Assembly (NCBI RefSeq): GCF_000001735.4
Contig: NC_003076.8
Location: 13,519,835-13,583,834, forward strand
Origin: Arabidopsis thaliana
Lineage: Eukaryota; Streptophyta; Magnoliopsida; Brassicales; Brassicaceae
Reading direction: 5' to 3'
DNA: 64,000 bases
Shown in pieces: positions 11,849-23,348 of the stretch (the stretch's first letter is position 1; each line of letters opens with the position of its first letter). The position numbers were made by a program, and so were the translations under genes. The notes under the pieces were generated by a model. That model was not told the origin of the DNA and ran no database searches. It saw only the letters and a list, made by a program, of their open reading frames with translations.

Positions 11849-12744
11849 TTTGCGTAGAGTGTGATAATATCAAAAGGGGAAAGGGAGTCTAAGAGGGATA
11901 ATTTTTTCAAGAACTGTGAATAGACGAATTGCAAATCTGGGTATAAATAGACTTGAGATCTTTACAATTGCTCCAATATCATCACGACGAGAAGGTGGTA
12001 TAGTCATGGAGATAACCGTCGGAGAAATGGGTCGAAAGGAAACCACATCGTCGGAAAAATAGAGAAGAACCGTCACCAGAGTGATGGTGGGAGAACGGTT
12101 AAGTAACCATATATAAATCGCCAAAAAAATCGCCATTTTGAGTTTAAATTTTATTTTCTTTTAATTTTTTCGTATTTTATTCATGGGATTCAATTAAAAC
12201 CATTTGGGCTTTGATTGCCCAAACATTAAATAAAAGCTCACACAAATACAAGCCTATAAGTCCAAATGATTAGGGTTTTGTCTTCTTTGAAGAGGTTGTA
12301 GTGGCGGGGGGCAGACGGTGTCTTGTCGGCAATAGAAGAAGAACAAACAAATTCATCATCATAATCCGTTGTTTAAAGCTAATTAAAGGAAAAGAAAAGA
12401 GAAAATTTTGTGTAGAAGAAGAATTAATTGAAGAGTAGAGATGAGAATATGAAGAAAGGATGAAAGAAGAGAAGAAAACTAACTTAAAACAAAAAAAAGA
12501 GAACGAACAAACAGAGACGAAAAGAGATCAAGAGAAGGATTGACTTTGTGTGAGGGTGAGAGAAATTCAACGAAGAAGATGGATGTTGAATGGTGAGAGG
12601 CTGAGAGCGTTCATGATCTCGTTTGGTGGGAGAAAGTGAGAGAGTGCGAGTGAAACAATTAGAAAATTAGGGTTGGATGTGAGTCTACTAGGTTAGTCTG
12701 GTTTAGGATTAAATGTTGGTTAACCATTCGGTTATGTATAACCG
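11849..12744 (-). promoter_or_regulatory. LINE 5' UTR / internal promoter region
   Basis: No coding frame. It lies between the ORF1 start and the inferred 5' end and is richer in G/A (AAGAAGAAG runs at about 12330-12560) than its surroundings. Alternatively, part of it belongs to the right arm of the surrounding hAT-like element. Confidence 0.4.
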
Positions 12745-12757
12745 ATAACCGATTCTT
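12745..12757. repeat. Candidate LINE target-site duplication, right copy
   Basis: Exact copy of 6494-6506. It would place the LINE 5' end at 12744. Confidence 0.5.
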
Positions 12758-12903
12758 ATTTATTAAAGCTTCCAATCGGTTATATGCTAATAACCGAACC
12801 CGAACCGATTTGCTCAAATCTTGGTTCGGTTCGGTTCGGATAAATCGGTTCGGGTTATTATTCCAGGCCTAGTCGATAACATCAAAAGAAAATATTCTTA
12901 CTA

Positions 12904-14811
12904 GTGAAGGATTGTCACGAGTCCATCTCTAGTTGTTGCGCTCTTAAGATCGATATCTCTGAAGCTTTTTATTAGGTTCAATGGCCTTTTTAGCTTAATA
13001 TTCTTAAGGCCATGAATCTACTTGAAAGCTTTATTCACTTGATCGAGTTGTGTAACTTGTGTATTGGTTGGTACCGACTATTTTTCTGTTCAGGTTAAAC
13101 GGGAGTTAGCTTGTTTCCTTTATTTGGAGTGTGAGGAGACTGAGGCAAGGCTGTTCCTTATCACCATATCTATTTTTTCATTTGCATGAATGTTTTGTCA
13201 TTAATGCTTGACAAGACAGATGCTGATAAACAAATACGAATTCATCTTAGATGTAAAAACATTGAGACTCACACACTTGTCTTTTGCGGATGACATATTG
13301 GTTTTCTTATAAGCACGTGGGAGCAAAGACTCAGTTTGGTTTGGTTAGAAGAAGACCCGGTTAAGTTGGTTTATACCTTTTATATATAATCTTTACTAGT
13401 TTACGAGAGAGGATCATGCATTGTTTGATGAATGTACAGTGACATATGTGTCACTTGTGAGAGAGAGTTATGAATCGGTGATGTGTTGGTGGCTCAATCT
13501 CGAGTTAAACGGTGTATCGGAAGTTAAGAAATAGAGATTACGTTTCTTATTCTTAAAATTTTCTCGGATGGAAGTTCTCGGTCAGTTGCAGGTATTTTGT
13601 AGGTCTTTGATCAGCTTGCAACAAATTCGGGGTTAAAAATAGATTTGAAGAAATCTACCTTGTTCATGGCAGGGACTACTTCTCAACATCGAAAAAATAT
13701 ACTTGGATAGTTTCCCTTGGTCTTCTACTACTCACTAATTGTATGACATGGACAGATTCTCTTCCTTCGCCAGAGAGAATCAGAACGCATATAAGCTCTT
13801 GAACTGGTGGGTTTTTATCTTTTGTGGGTCGCCTCCAATTGATAAAATGAATACTTTCAAGTCTTATAAATTTTTGGCTCTCCGCTTTCCGCTTGCCAAG
13901 TAAGTGCATTAAAGAAATTAAAAGTCTATATCCAGTTTTTATATGGTCAAGATCTGAGTTAAACCCAAAAAATGCGAGATTGTATGGAAAAATATTTGTA
14001 AGCCAAAACAAAAAGGGTGGTCTGAGATAAGATTGCTATCCGAGGCTAATAGGGTTAGTGTCTTGAAGCTTATATGGAGATTAGTCTCTGCAGGGGATTC
14101 AATGTGGGTCGATTGGGTCCATAAACTTTGTTTCATAATGCTTCGCTATGGTCCGTATGTGGGAACTCCTCCCGGTTGTGGCTATAAATAATTCTGAAGT
14201 ATAGACCAATAACGAAACCTCTTTATAGGTGGAAGTAATATCTTGTGAGGGTACCTTTTTCAGCATGATGTTTGGTGCACACTTGGGAACTTGTTCGATA
14301 TTCTAGGCCCACGAGGAAGTATTGATCTGGAAATTGCCTCTCGAAGCTACGTGGCTGACGTGCTTGCTACTCACCGCCGTAGACGACATCGGCTTGATTT
14401 GAACATTATCAAAGATGAGCTTGACACTAACCGCAATAGTTCTTTAAACTGGTCAGGATATCTCAATGTGGAAAAGGCAAAATGGCTCCTATAAGTGCAA
14501 GTTCTCGTCCCAACATAATTGGCACTTGATTTGGGAAGCAAATCCAAAATGTGATTGGTAATCAGGTAGTTTGGTTCCCCAACTCTACTCCTAAATATTT
14601 TTTCATAACTTGGATTGATATTCAAAATTGTCTAGGAGATAGATTTCTCTTGTGGAATGTTGGAGCGAACGGAAGTTGTGTTCTTTGTGGAGATGGAGTA
14701 GAGGCAAGAAATCACTTGATTTTCTCATGCTCTTACTCCTCCCAAGTTTGGACTACACATGCATGTGGAATTCTAGTTCACATGTTCACAACAATTTTTG
14801 GGAATCTCATA
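12904..14811 (+). pseudogene. LINE relic A (reverse transcriptase to zf-RVT)
   Basis: Plus-strand fragment of a second LINE type. Readable pieces are the RT palm near 13100-13320 (RQGCSLSPYLF, then FADDILVF in a broken frame), then the segment after it, and a zf-RVT region at 14620-14790 (LWNVGANGSCVLCGDG, then HLIFSCSYSSQVW) with the Cys/His knuckle intact. Many stops. It ends abruptly at 14811, where the duplicated MBD2 upstream DNA begins. A 251-bp insertion (13308-13558) is absent from relic B. Confidence 0.85.
13308..13558. mobile_element. 251-bp insertion specific to LINE relic A
   Basis: Relic B reads straight from the FADD-coding sequence into the next conserved block (15610-15630). 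Relic A has 251 extra bp here, bordered on both sides by TTTTCT. I cannot assign the insert to a family. Confidence 0.55.
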
Positions 14812-15286
14812 TTTGAGACGGAGCCAATTCGGACAAAGAGAGCTTTTTAGATTTGTTGTCTAGACAGAAGATGTGGAAACCGAGAAAGAGAAGAGAGAAA
14901 GAAACTGATTTTAATTTATTTTGCATAAATATGAAATTTGTTACGAAAATAATTCTTAATTTACATTCACTTCAAAAGATATCATGCTTTAACTAGGAGA
15001 ATATTTGTTCTTTTGGGATTAAAACAAATTAAGTTTGTTGATAATTGTTTGTTAATATAGGGGATCTTACAGTTAATCAAAGTTTCCTTTAGAAGAAAAT
15101 GAATCAATGTATAGTTCTTTTTAATATTATATATGGATTCGTGCATGGTATGTGCTAGGTAGATAAATTAATCTAACAAATATTTGCCATTGTTTAATAA
15201 ATATTTTGAGACTTCCAAAATAAGTAAATTAAACTTTAATAAAAACAAATATATGTCAATTGTTGATAATATAAAAAAAAATTGTT
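14812..15286. repeat. Segmental duplication unit 2 (copy of MBD2 upstream DNA)
   Basis: Copy of 5877-6332, including the purine-rich MBD2 leader (GGAAACCGAGAAAGAGAAG). Its left edge (14811/14812) is a direct junction to the LINE zf-RVT region, the expected junction of a tandem duplication. It contains an extra short stretch near 15030-15070 that unit 1 lacks. Confidence 0.85.
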
Positions 15287-15290
15287 CCTA

Positions 15291-16204
15291 GGGAAGGATT
15301 GTCACAAAGTCAATCTCTAGTCGTTGCGCTCTTAAGATCGATATCTCTAAAGCTTTAGATTAGGTGCAATAGCTTTTATTTTGCTTAATATTCTTAAGGA
15401 CATAAATCTACCGGAAAGCTTTATTCACTTGATCGAGTTGTATAGCTTGTGTATTGGGAATGCCTATTTTTCTGTTCAGGTTAATGGGCATTTAGCTTGT
15501 TTTTTTCAGAGTGTGAGGAGACCGAGACAATGTTGATGAACAAATAGGAAGTCATCCTCGATGCAAAAACATTGAGACTCACACACTTGTCTTTTGCGGA
15601 TGACATATTGGTTTTCTCAGATGGAAGTTCTCGGTCAGTTGCGGGTATTCTGCAAGTCTTTAATCAGTTTGCAACAAATGCGGGGTTAAAAATAGGTTTG
15701 GAGAAATCTACCTTGTTCATGGTAGGGACTGCCCCTCAACATCGAGAAAATATACTTGGACAATTTCCCATTGAAATGGGTTCACTACCATTTTGATATT
15801 TTGGTCTTCCACTACTCACTAAATGTATGACATGGACAGATTATCTGCTTTTGCTAGAGAGAATCAAAACGCATATAAGCTCTTGAATTGTTCGTTTTTT
15901 CTCTTTTTGCGGGTCGACTCCAATTGATAAAATTTATACTTTCAAGTCTCACAAACTTACTTTCTCTCTGCTTTCCGCTTGCCAAGTAAGTGCACTAAAG
16001 AAATTGAAAGTCTTTATCCAGCTTTTATGTGGTCAGGCACTGAGTTAAACCCAAGAAAGGTGAAAATTGTTTGGAAAGATATTTGTAAACCAAAACAAAA
16101 AGGGTGGTTTGGGGATAAGACTGCTATACGAGGCTAATACGGTTAGTGTCTTGAAGCTTATATGGAAACTAGTCTCTTCTGGGTATTCAATGTGGGTCGA
16201 TTGG
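15291..16204 (+). pseudogene. LINE relic B, first part (reverse transcriptase)
   Basis: Same sequence as relic A without the 251-bp insertion. A 74-aa open stretch at 15572-15796 reads LTHLSFADDILVFSDGSSR and continues with the conserved GLEKSTLF segment, the palm of a LINE reverse transcriptase with its FADD motif intact. Other stretches have stops. It is cut at 16204 by the Athila element and resumes at 23349. Confidence 0.85.
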
Positions 16205-17864
16205 TGATAACACTGTATTTTACTCATTTTAGGTGTGTATTTATCATCATTTAGCTTTGCATTTGCTCATTGTATCATATCATTTTGCACCACTTTAGCT
16301 TGTTTTGCATACTTAGGCATCTAGGATCATCTTGCATATGCATTGCATGTTTTGGTGTGCTTTCAGGTGCAGAAGGAGGTAAAAAGGACTCAACTCGATC
16401 CATTCACTTGATCTAGGCAGCTTCAGAAGAGGCATCATTCTACTCGACCTCTTTACTCGATCCAGGATGCTACAAAGAAGGCTGCAGTTTACTCGACCCT
16501 CTTACTCGATCAAGGCAACCTCAGATGAAGAAGCAGATTGATCTACTCGCCCCTCCTACTCGATCCATTTACTCGACCAAGGGTGACCAACTCTACAAGA
16601 CTTGTTGAGCTATCAAAGCGTCTTCGGATCCTCCTCATTCCCCACTCAACCAGACATCTGCGCATATGGATAGGAGAAGATGAAGCATCTACTCGACTAA
16701 TTGATCACTCGGAGCATAGACACAAAGGCGCAGACTTTGCAGCACCCTCTTTACTCGATCCCCAAGATCGATTATTAGCCCAAACCGCCTCAAGTCACTT
16801 GTCTTCTAGTAAATCTAGGGTTTCCAATATTTTAGTATAAATAGATCACTTTGGGATTTGTCCAAAGGATATATGCTTTATCTTTAGGTTTTCTTTGTGT
16901 TCTTGAATCTTCAAAACTTAATTACTCTTAATCTATTTCGTTTTTGCATTTAGTTGTTTTAGTAAAGTTGTTTAGGTTGTTTAGATCTACCTTTTGGTAT
17001 GATTTTAGTAATTTCTGGGTTTGTATTCTTGAGAATGTTGCATGAGTAGTGATTAGGGTTCTTGAGGATTGATTAGATTAGGGTAATATCTAGGTTAGTT
17101 AGGTGGTTAGTGTTTAGGTTTATACCCTTCTGGATTCGCTTGGCCCATATGCGGTTTTCACTAGCTAATGTGGAGATTCGATCATAGACGTCCAGCGTCC
17201 AAAAGACGTTCAAATGGATGTCTGACCTACAAATTCTTGAGATTTGTTGACTCAACCAAGGGATTGGCTTGTCTGCCTATTGGCTTTGGTAGATTGTTTT
17301 TTAAATCCTGCTCTGCTATGTTTCATCAACGAGAGTTGAGATTAGAAAGTGGTAGAGTTATGGGGGTCTCTGTCACGATAGTGGATTGACCCAGTTTTTG
17401 AATCTATCGTCATGGGTATATACCTTTCGCCTATTAGCCATCTGATGAACCCTAGAGTTGCCCTTATCAATGAATCCATCCTTAGAACTTCTATTAGATT
17501 TATTTGTATCTCCTGTTGATTGCACTTTTATTTACCCGTTATTCGTATCCCCTATTTGTATCCCCTGTTGATTGCATTTAGGTTTCTTAATTTTGTCACC
17601 TGTTGGTTCTACTCGACCCAATGATCGAGTAGGGCTCTTAAGTTCTTATTTTTACTTGTTTGAATCCTGACCTAGGATTGTTACTAGAAACCCACCATCA
17701 TTATAATCTGGCTTGGCTTAGTAGTTTCTGTACACATCTTGATTGCTAGCAATATAGTGGACTGGATTGACACCCCCTATAGCTGCATCGACATGTTTGT
17801 GTTTTAGGGGAATGGAACTGAATCACACATTCACCATAAGCAGACCTGTAAAACCTGCTTATCA
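16205..17864 (+). repeat. Athila 5' LTR (1660 bp)
   Basis: TG...CA ends with the inverted terminal TGATAA/TTATCA. It contains a cluster of ACTCGA(C/T)C repeats (16390-16770) and a TATA box TATAAATA at 16836-16843. Translations across the ACTCGATC repeats produce long but meaningless open frames. Confidence 0.92.
16836..16843 (+). promoter_or_regulatory. TATA box in the Athila 5' LTR
   Basis: TATAAATA, kept at the same place in the 3' LTR (22316-22323). Probable start of element transcription just downstream. Confidence 0.6.
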
Positions 17865-17867
17865 ATT

Positions 17868-17880
17868 TGGCGCCGTTGCC
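17868..17880 (+). other. Athila primer-binding site
   Basis: TGGCGCCGTTGCC, 3 bases after the 5' LTR end. It is the primer-binding site typical of Athila elements. Confidence 0.8.
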
Positions 17881-18034
17881 AATTCATTGTAGCATTGTTA
17901 CATTCAAGATATCAGAAACTTTTAAGATCAAGTTCTTTTAAATTTTACTTTGGTTACTGACTATGTGTTCTTCTCTTTGTCTGATTGTTTGAGGTACATT
18001 TTGAGATTGGCCAAGAAGATAAAGGTGAGGTCGA

Positions 18035-19739
18035 GTTAGTCAAAAACCTCTTTCCACACAACAACAATATAGACCCTTTGGCATGAGAAGCACATGGTAG
18101 AAATGCAGGCTCTGAATGAGAAATTAGACAAGTTCATTCTACTATAGAAGAAGCAAGCTCACTTTGCTTGTAAAGATGAGCAGTTTCAGGTTCAGAATTT
18201 GGGGAATAATCAGTTAGAAGAGATAAGATACATCCAGAACCAGGGAGCCTATATCAATGGTTTCAACAGCTATGGACAACAGCAAACCCATTAAAAGCCT
18301 TTTGTTCCATACAATCAATGTCAAGGATTTGTTCCTATGCAGCAGTTTCAAGGAAGCTACCAATAGCAGCAGTATGCACCAGCATGTTTTGCTCAACAAC
18401 AACCAACTAACAATGCACACGATGCAGACATGAAAACAATGCTTCATCAGATACTACAAGGTCAATCTTTTGGATCTATGGTTTCGGAAACGAAACTTGC
18501 TGAGATACACACTATGGTGGATTCCTCTTATAATGATCTGAATATCAAGTTTGAGACTTTGAACTCTAAGATGTGATACATGGAAGGACAATTTGCTTCT
18601 ACTTCAGCACCAACGCCTCCATGCCAACTTCCTGGACACGCCATTCAGAACTCCAAAGAATATGCCCTTTCAGTTACACTTCGTAGTGGCAGAAAACTTC
18701 TCAATAGTCAGAACACCGAGCAGATCACTGAGGAAGTGAAGTTCAAGAAGGGGAGGATCCACATCAAAACGAAATCCAAACCAATTAACCAACTAAACAT
18801 AATCAGCCTTTAGCTTCACTCGATCGAGCAAAGCCAACTTTTGAAGAAAAAAAAGCTGTTGTTGCAATAAAGAATAAAGAATTTGCTCCGCCACCCTACA
18901 AACTGACAATGCCTTTCCCTGGAAGATTCAAGAAGGAATTAATAAAAAAATACAAAGCCCTTTTTGATAGACAGCTAAAGGAGATTGAACTAAGAATGCC
19001 ATTAATGGATGCTTTCATGCTCATTCCACACTCCCACAAGTACCTAAAAGATCTGATTAAGGAGAGAATCAAAGAAGTACAAGGAATGGAAGTTCACAGC
19101 AAAGAGTGCAATCCTATTATACACAAGGAGAGTGTCCCAGAAAAGCTAGAAGAGCTTGCTGTTGAAGATCAACTCCAAACTTCTTTGACTAAGAGAGCTG
19201 AAGCTAAATATCTCCCTAATGAGACCTTGATCTCTATGAAGTCATTAGTCTCCCACAAGATTATAGCAGGGGTAGATGTCGTTAAAGGTGTGATTAGGTC
19301 AAAAACAGAGGTTATGACAACAAAAGAGGCATGTTCTACTCAAGCTCGACCATCAAACTCGACTAGTAGGTCGTGTTCAACCTCCACTCACTCCAAATGC
19401 TCAAGCTCAACGTCTAAACTCGACCTGCATGTTAAGCAAACCACTGTAGCATCTGATAATTGGTTAAAGCTTCAGAGAAGATCTAAATGGCAGGAGAAAG
19501 CCATAAGGGAGCTAACACAAACTGTGAAAGAACTCAAGGATCAAATTAAGGACCTCCGTGGGAAATCCAACCAAGTACCATTCAACATCAAAGACAAACC
19601 CCCTGATGGAACCACCACCTTAGTTAGCAAAGCTGAAGCTGAACTCAAAGTGAATGGGCAGAGAGTCAAGCCTTGTATGGCTGAGCAGATCATTCAAGAG
19701 GAGAGCTCATTTCCTCTCCTCTCATCACCCTTTGCCTGA
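18035..19739 (+). pseudogene. Athila gag remnant and following coding segment
   Basis: Gag C-terminal features: Gln-rich repeats (18230-18420), then MLHQILQGQS and YMEGQFASTSAP (18440-18610) and QLPGHAIQNSKEY (18620-18660). After a stop, a 276-aa open frame at 18909-19739 starts MPFPGRFKKELIKKY with LKDLIKERIKE, the conserved gag-pro border of Athila. It then diverges into Ser/Thr-rich sequence (STSTHSKCSSSTS) and a probable coiled coil (about residues 195-220, IRELTQTVKELKDQIKDLRG). No aspartic protease, RT or integrase motif follows. Stops near 18150, 18290 and 18575 break gag. Confidence 0.75.
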
Positions 19740-21672
19740 AAACAGTATGAAAGTCAAACTAAAGACTTTAAACTAGCTTACTTGGGAGGAAATTCCATGT
19801 TTATCCTTGTATATGCTTTTTTCCCTTGTTAGTTTTGATGTTTTTGTTTAAGTATTTCAGGTTTTATAGTCCAGAGAAGTCAACGATCGAGTGATATAAA
19901 TCGAGGCAAAGAATCTCAGACGTGCAATAGAGTGACTTAATGCGAAGCATCCAGCTCAACTGAGTCCCACACAACCTGATCCCTGGAGCTACACAAAGTA
20001 GAGTATGGACGACTTCGTCTCCTCCTACTTAACCTAAACGCTGAGGTAACACCACCTCAACCATTTTACATACCATAGCATTTTTATTTTTCTTTGTGTG
20101 TTTTGTGTTTTGGTCTTGAATTCATTCTCAGATTTTTATTACACAAGAGACTGTGTAATTTAAGTTTGGGGGAGGGTTCAAGACATGTTTAACATTGTGT
20201 TCTCTTTTCTTATCTCAAATTTTGCATCATCTAGGGCATAGAAAAAACCATAAAAATTTGAAATTTTTTCAGAAAATGATTTCATCAAAAACAGAGTGTC
20301 ATGTAGATTGCATATCATTTTAGGATTGTATATAGTGTGCTTGCATTTAGGATTGCTCATTTGCATATGGGATAATGATGATTTCAAACCGATAAGCATG
20401 TTTTGATTATGAAGTAAGTTCAATGCCCAGGTTCTTAGTTCTTTGTTGCATAACCGATTGTATCTCTGAAGTAAGACTGCACCCTGCTTTGAATTTGTAA
20501 CTTGACTATACTTCTTTAATTCGAAACTCGCTTATCTGATGCCATTCCCTATCTATTAGAACATGAATTGAATTTGAAATTATCAAGTCTATGCATTGTT
20601 TGTGAACTCATGGCTACCATATACATACTTGGATTATCTTATTCACTTCACCACCCTCTGTTAATCCAAGTAGTTGTTTCACATTTTTAGAGCAGTTTCC
20701 CATACCCTTAGCCTAGCCTTATTTCAAGCCAAAGATCATTTGTATGTGATTGTGAGGTTTTTTTTTATTGAGCTTGGTATAACTTGTTAGGTATGAGCCG
20801 ACAAGAACAGTCTTCCATGTAGACCTAGCCCACGCTTTTTGGGTTAGCTAGGACTAGGTGGAGACTTGTATTTGGGATTGGGATTGTGTATGGAATGAAT
20901 GGGAATGAGAATGAGATTGAAAAGAAAAGAAAAGAAAAAAAGAGAGTAAGAGTTTAGAGTTCTAAGGGGGATACAAAAGTGTTAAGTTTAGTAAAGGGTT
21001 TGGAATTCAAAGAAGTTAGGCATTATGATTCAAAGAAAAGGGTAAAACGCCCTCTATGCTAAGATTAAAAGAAAAGCCTTAAGTTTGTCAAAGTATAAAA
21101 CCAAACCCGCTAGACTCTTAAATCGTTTCAAAGAGAACCCCTTAGAACTTGAACCAAAAGAGAGAAAGAATGAGAAAAAGGGTAGAGTTAGGACATCTAT
21201 GGGACTGGGATCATCTTTTGAGCTTAATGAATGGGAGTCTGTTCTTGTATGTGTCCAATGACTTTTACCTTTAGCATTCTGCTGAAGCTCAATCTTTTCT
21301 CTGAGAGTCCCCTGTTACTCGACCAATCACAAGAGGGACCATTTTTGTCTCATAGCCTAAGCCCGAAACCAAGTGAGTTCATAACCATTGCATTGCTTGA
21401 TCCACTTTTCGTGCTTAATGAATGTTAAAGGAATTGGTTGATGAGAATGCTTGAATAGATTAAGGCAAGTTGTTAGGTTGCATTCTGACGAGTATGGCTA
21501 ACGTTTTTGAGTAAAGGTCTATCATCTTGCAACCTAGAATTAGCTACCTGGACATTGAGCTTACCCGTTCTATATGCATGCTTTGGTTTTTGAATCCCCA
21601 TCTTCAAACCTCTCCTTCAACTTAAGATTTTTTGTTTGCTTGAGGGCAAGCAAGAGATAAGTTTGGTGGAGT
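19740..21672 (+). other. Athila non-coding 3' internal region with two purine tracts
   Basis: No gene. Two polypurine-tract-like sequences: AAGTTTGGGGGAG at 20162-20174 and AGTTTGGTGGAG just before the 3' LTR (about 21660-21671). An A/G-rich stretch (GAAAAGAAAAGAAAAAAAGAGAG type) lies near 20920-20950. Confidence 0.6.
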
Positions 21673-23343
21673 TGATAACACTGTATTTTACTCATTTTAG
21701 GTGTGTATTTATCATCATTTAGTTTTGCATTTGCTCATTGTATCATATCATTTTGCACCATTTTAGCTTCTTTTGCATACTTAGGCATCTAAGATCATCT
21801 TGCATATGCATTGCATGTTTTGGTGTGTTTTCAGGTGCAGAAGGAGCTAAAAAGGACTCTACTCGATCCATTCACTCGATTCAGGCAGCTTCAGAAGAGG
21901 CATCATTCTACTCGACCTTTTTACTCGATCCAGGATGCTACAAAGGAGGCTGCAGTTTACTCGACCCTCTTACTCGATCAAGGCAACCTCAGATGAAGCA
22001 GCAGATTGATCTACTCGCCCCTCCTACTCGATCCACTACTCTATCCATTTACTCGACCATGGGTGACCAACTCTACAAGACTTGTTGAGCTATCAAAGCG
22101 TCTTCGGATCCTCCTCATTCCCCACTCAACCAGACATCTGCGCATACAGATAGGAGAAGATGAATCATCTACTCGACTAATTGATCACTCGGAGCATAGA
22201 CACAAAGGCGCAGACTTTGCAGCACCCTCTTTACTCGATCCCCAAGATCGATTATTAGCCCAAACCGCCTCAAGTCACTTGTCTTCTAGTAAATCTAGGG
22301 TTTCCAACATTTTAGTATAAATAGATCACTTTGGGATTTGTCCAAAGGATATATGCTTTATCTTTAGGTTTTCTTTGTGTTCTTGAATCTTCAAAACTTA
22401 ATTACTCTTAATCTATTTCGTTTTTGCATTTAGTTGTTTTAGTAAAGTTGTTTAGCTTGTTTAGATCTACCTTTTGGTATGATTTTAGTAATTTCTGGGT
22501 TTGTGTTTTTGAGAATGTTGCATGAGTAGTGATTAGGGTTCTGGAGGATTGATTAGATTAGGGTAATCTCTAGGTTAGTTAGGTGGTTAGTGTTTAGGTT
22601 ATACCCTTCTGGATTCGCTTGGCCCCTATGCGGTTTTCGCTGGCTAATGTGGAGATTCAATCATAGACGTCCAGTGTCCAAAAGACGTTCAAATGGATGT
22701 CTGACCTACGAATTCCAGAGATTTGTAGATTCGACCAAGGGATTAGCTTGTCTGCCTATTGGCTTTGGTAGATTGTTTTTTAAACCCTGCTCTGCTATGT
22801 TTCATCAACGAGAGTTGAGATTAGTAAGTGGTAGAGTTATGGGGGTCTCTGTCACGAGAGTGGATTGACCCAGTTTTTGAATCTATTGTCATGGGTATCT
22901 ATCTTTCGCCTATTAGCCATCTGATGAACCCTAGAGTTGCCCTTATCAATGAATCCATCCTTAGAACTTCTATTAGATTTATTTGTATCCCTTGTTGATT
23001 GCACTTTTATTTACCTGTTATTTGTATCCCCTATTTGTATCCCATGTTGATTGCATTGAGGTTTCTTAATTTTGTCACCTGTTGGTTCTACTCGACCCAA
23101 TGATCGAGTAGGGCTCTTAAGTTCTTATTTTTATTTGTTTGAATCCTGGCCTAGGATTGTTACTAGAAACACACCATCATTATAATCTGGCTTGACTTAA
23201 TAGTTTCTGTACACATCTTGATTGCTAGCAATACAGTGGACTGGATTGACACCCCCTATAGCTGCATCGACATGTTTGTGTTTTAGGGGAATTGAACTGA
23301 ATCACACATTCACCATAAGCAGACCTGAAAAACCTGCTTATCA
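21673..23343 (+). repeat. Athila 3' LTR (1671 bp)
   Basis: Collinear with the 5' LTR. The clearest indel is about 12 bp extra near 22033-22045. It is followed by target duplication ATTGG. Confidence 0.92.
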
Positions 23344-23348
23344 ATTGG

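Larger units (their letters stand above)
6507..12744 (-). mobile_element. L1-like LINE, near full length but inactive
   Basis: Minus-strand non-LTR retrotransposon of about 6.2 kb. In order: 5' UTR (about 12744-11849), ORF1 (11848-10636), ORF2 with endonuclease, reverse transcriptase, zf-RVT knuckle and RNase H (10639-about 6590), and a poly(A) tail seen as T-rich sequence at about 6504-6525. A 13-bp direct repeat ATAACCGATTCTT at 6494-6506 and 12745-12757 flanks it and is my candidate target duplication. Because the host hAT arms contain AACCGA motifs, the exact 5' end is uncertain. Confidence 0.8.
6333..12871. mobile_element. hAT-like TIR element interrupted by a LINE
   Basis: The ends are TAGGCCTG (6333) and its inverse CAGGCCTA (ending 12871). 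Both arms are rich in AACCGA/CGGTT repeats, the same terminal style as the better preserved hAT at 53.7-57.0 kb. The arms hold no transposase, and nearly all of the interior is a LINE. The segmental copy at 14.8-15.3 kb lacks this insertion and acts as an empty site. The 8 bp after the right end (GTCGATAA) resemble GTTGATAT, which lies 7 bp away from the left end, so the target duplication is imperfect or displaced. Confidence 0.7.
16205..23343 (+). mobile_element. Athila-type Ty3/gypsy element, pol deleted (7.1 kb)
   Basis: Two long LTRs (16205-17864 and 21673-23343) start TGATAACACTG and end GCTTATCA. The element is flanked by the perfect 5-bp target duplication ATTGG (16200-16204 and 23344-23348). 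A TGGCGCC-type primer-binding site follows the 5' LTR and a polypurine tract precedes the 3' LTR. The interior holds only degraded gag-type sequence and about 2 kb of non-coding DNA. Protease, RT and integrase are missing, so the element is much shorter than complete Athila copies (over 10 kb) and could only have moved with help. By eye the LTRs differ by a few percent plus short indels. Confidence 0.93.

Noticed and set aside
16538..22868. Several 60-116-aa frames repeated in both LTRs
   Set aside because: They lie in the Athila LTRs, recur at the same LTR positions, and translate ACTCGATC repeats; not genes.
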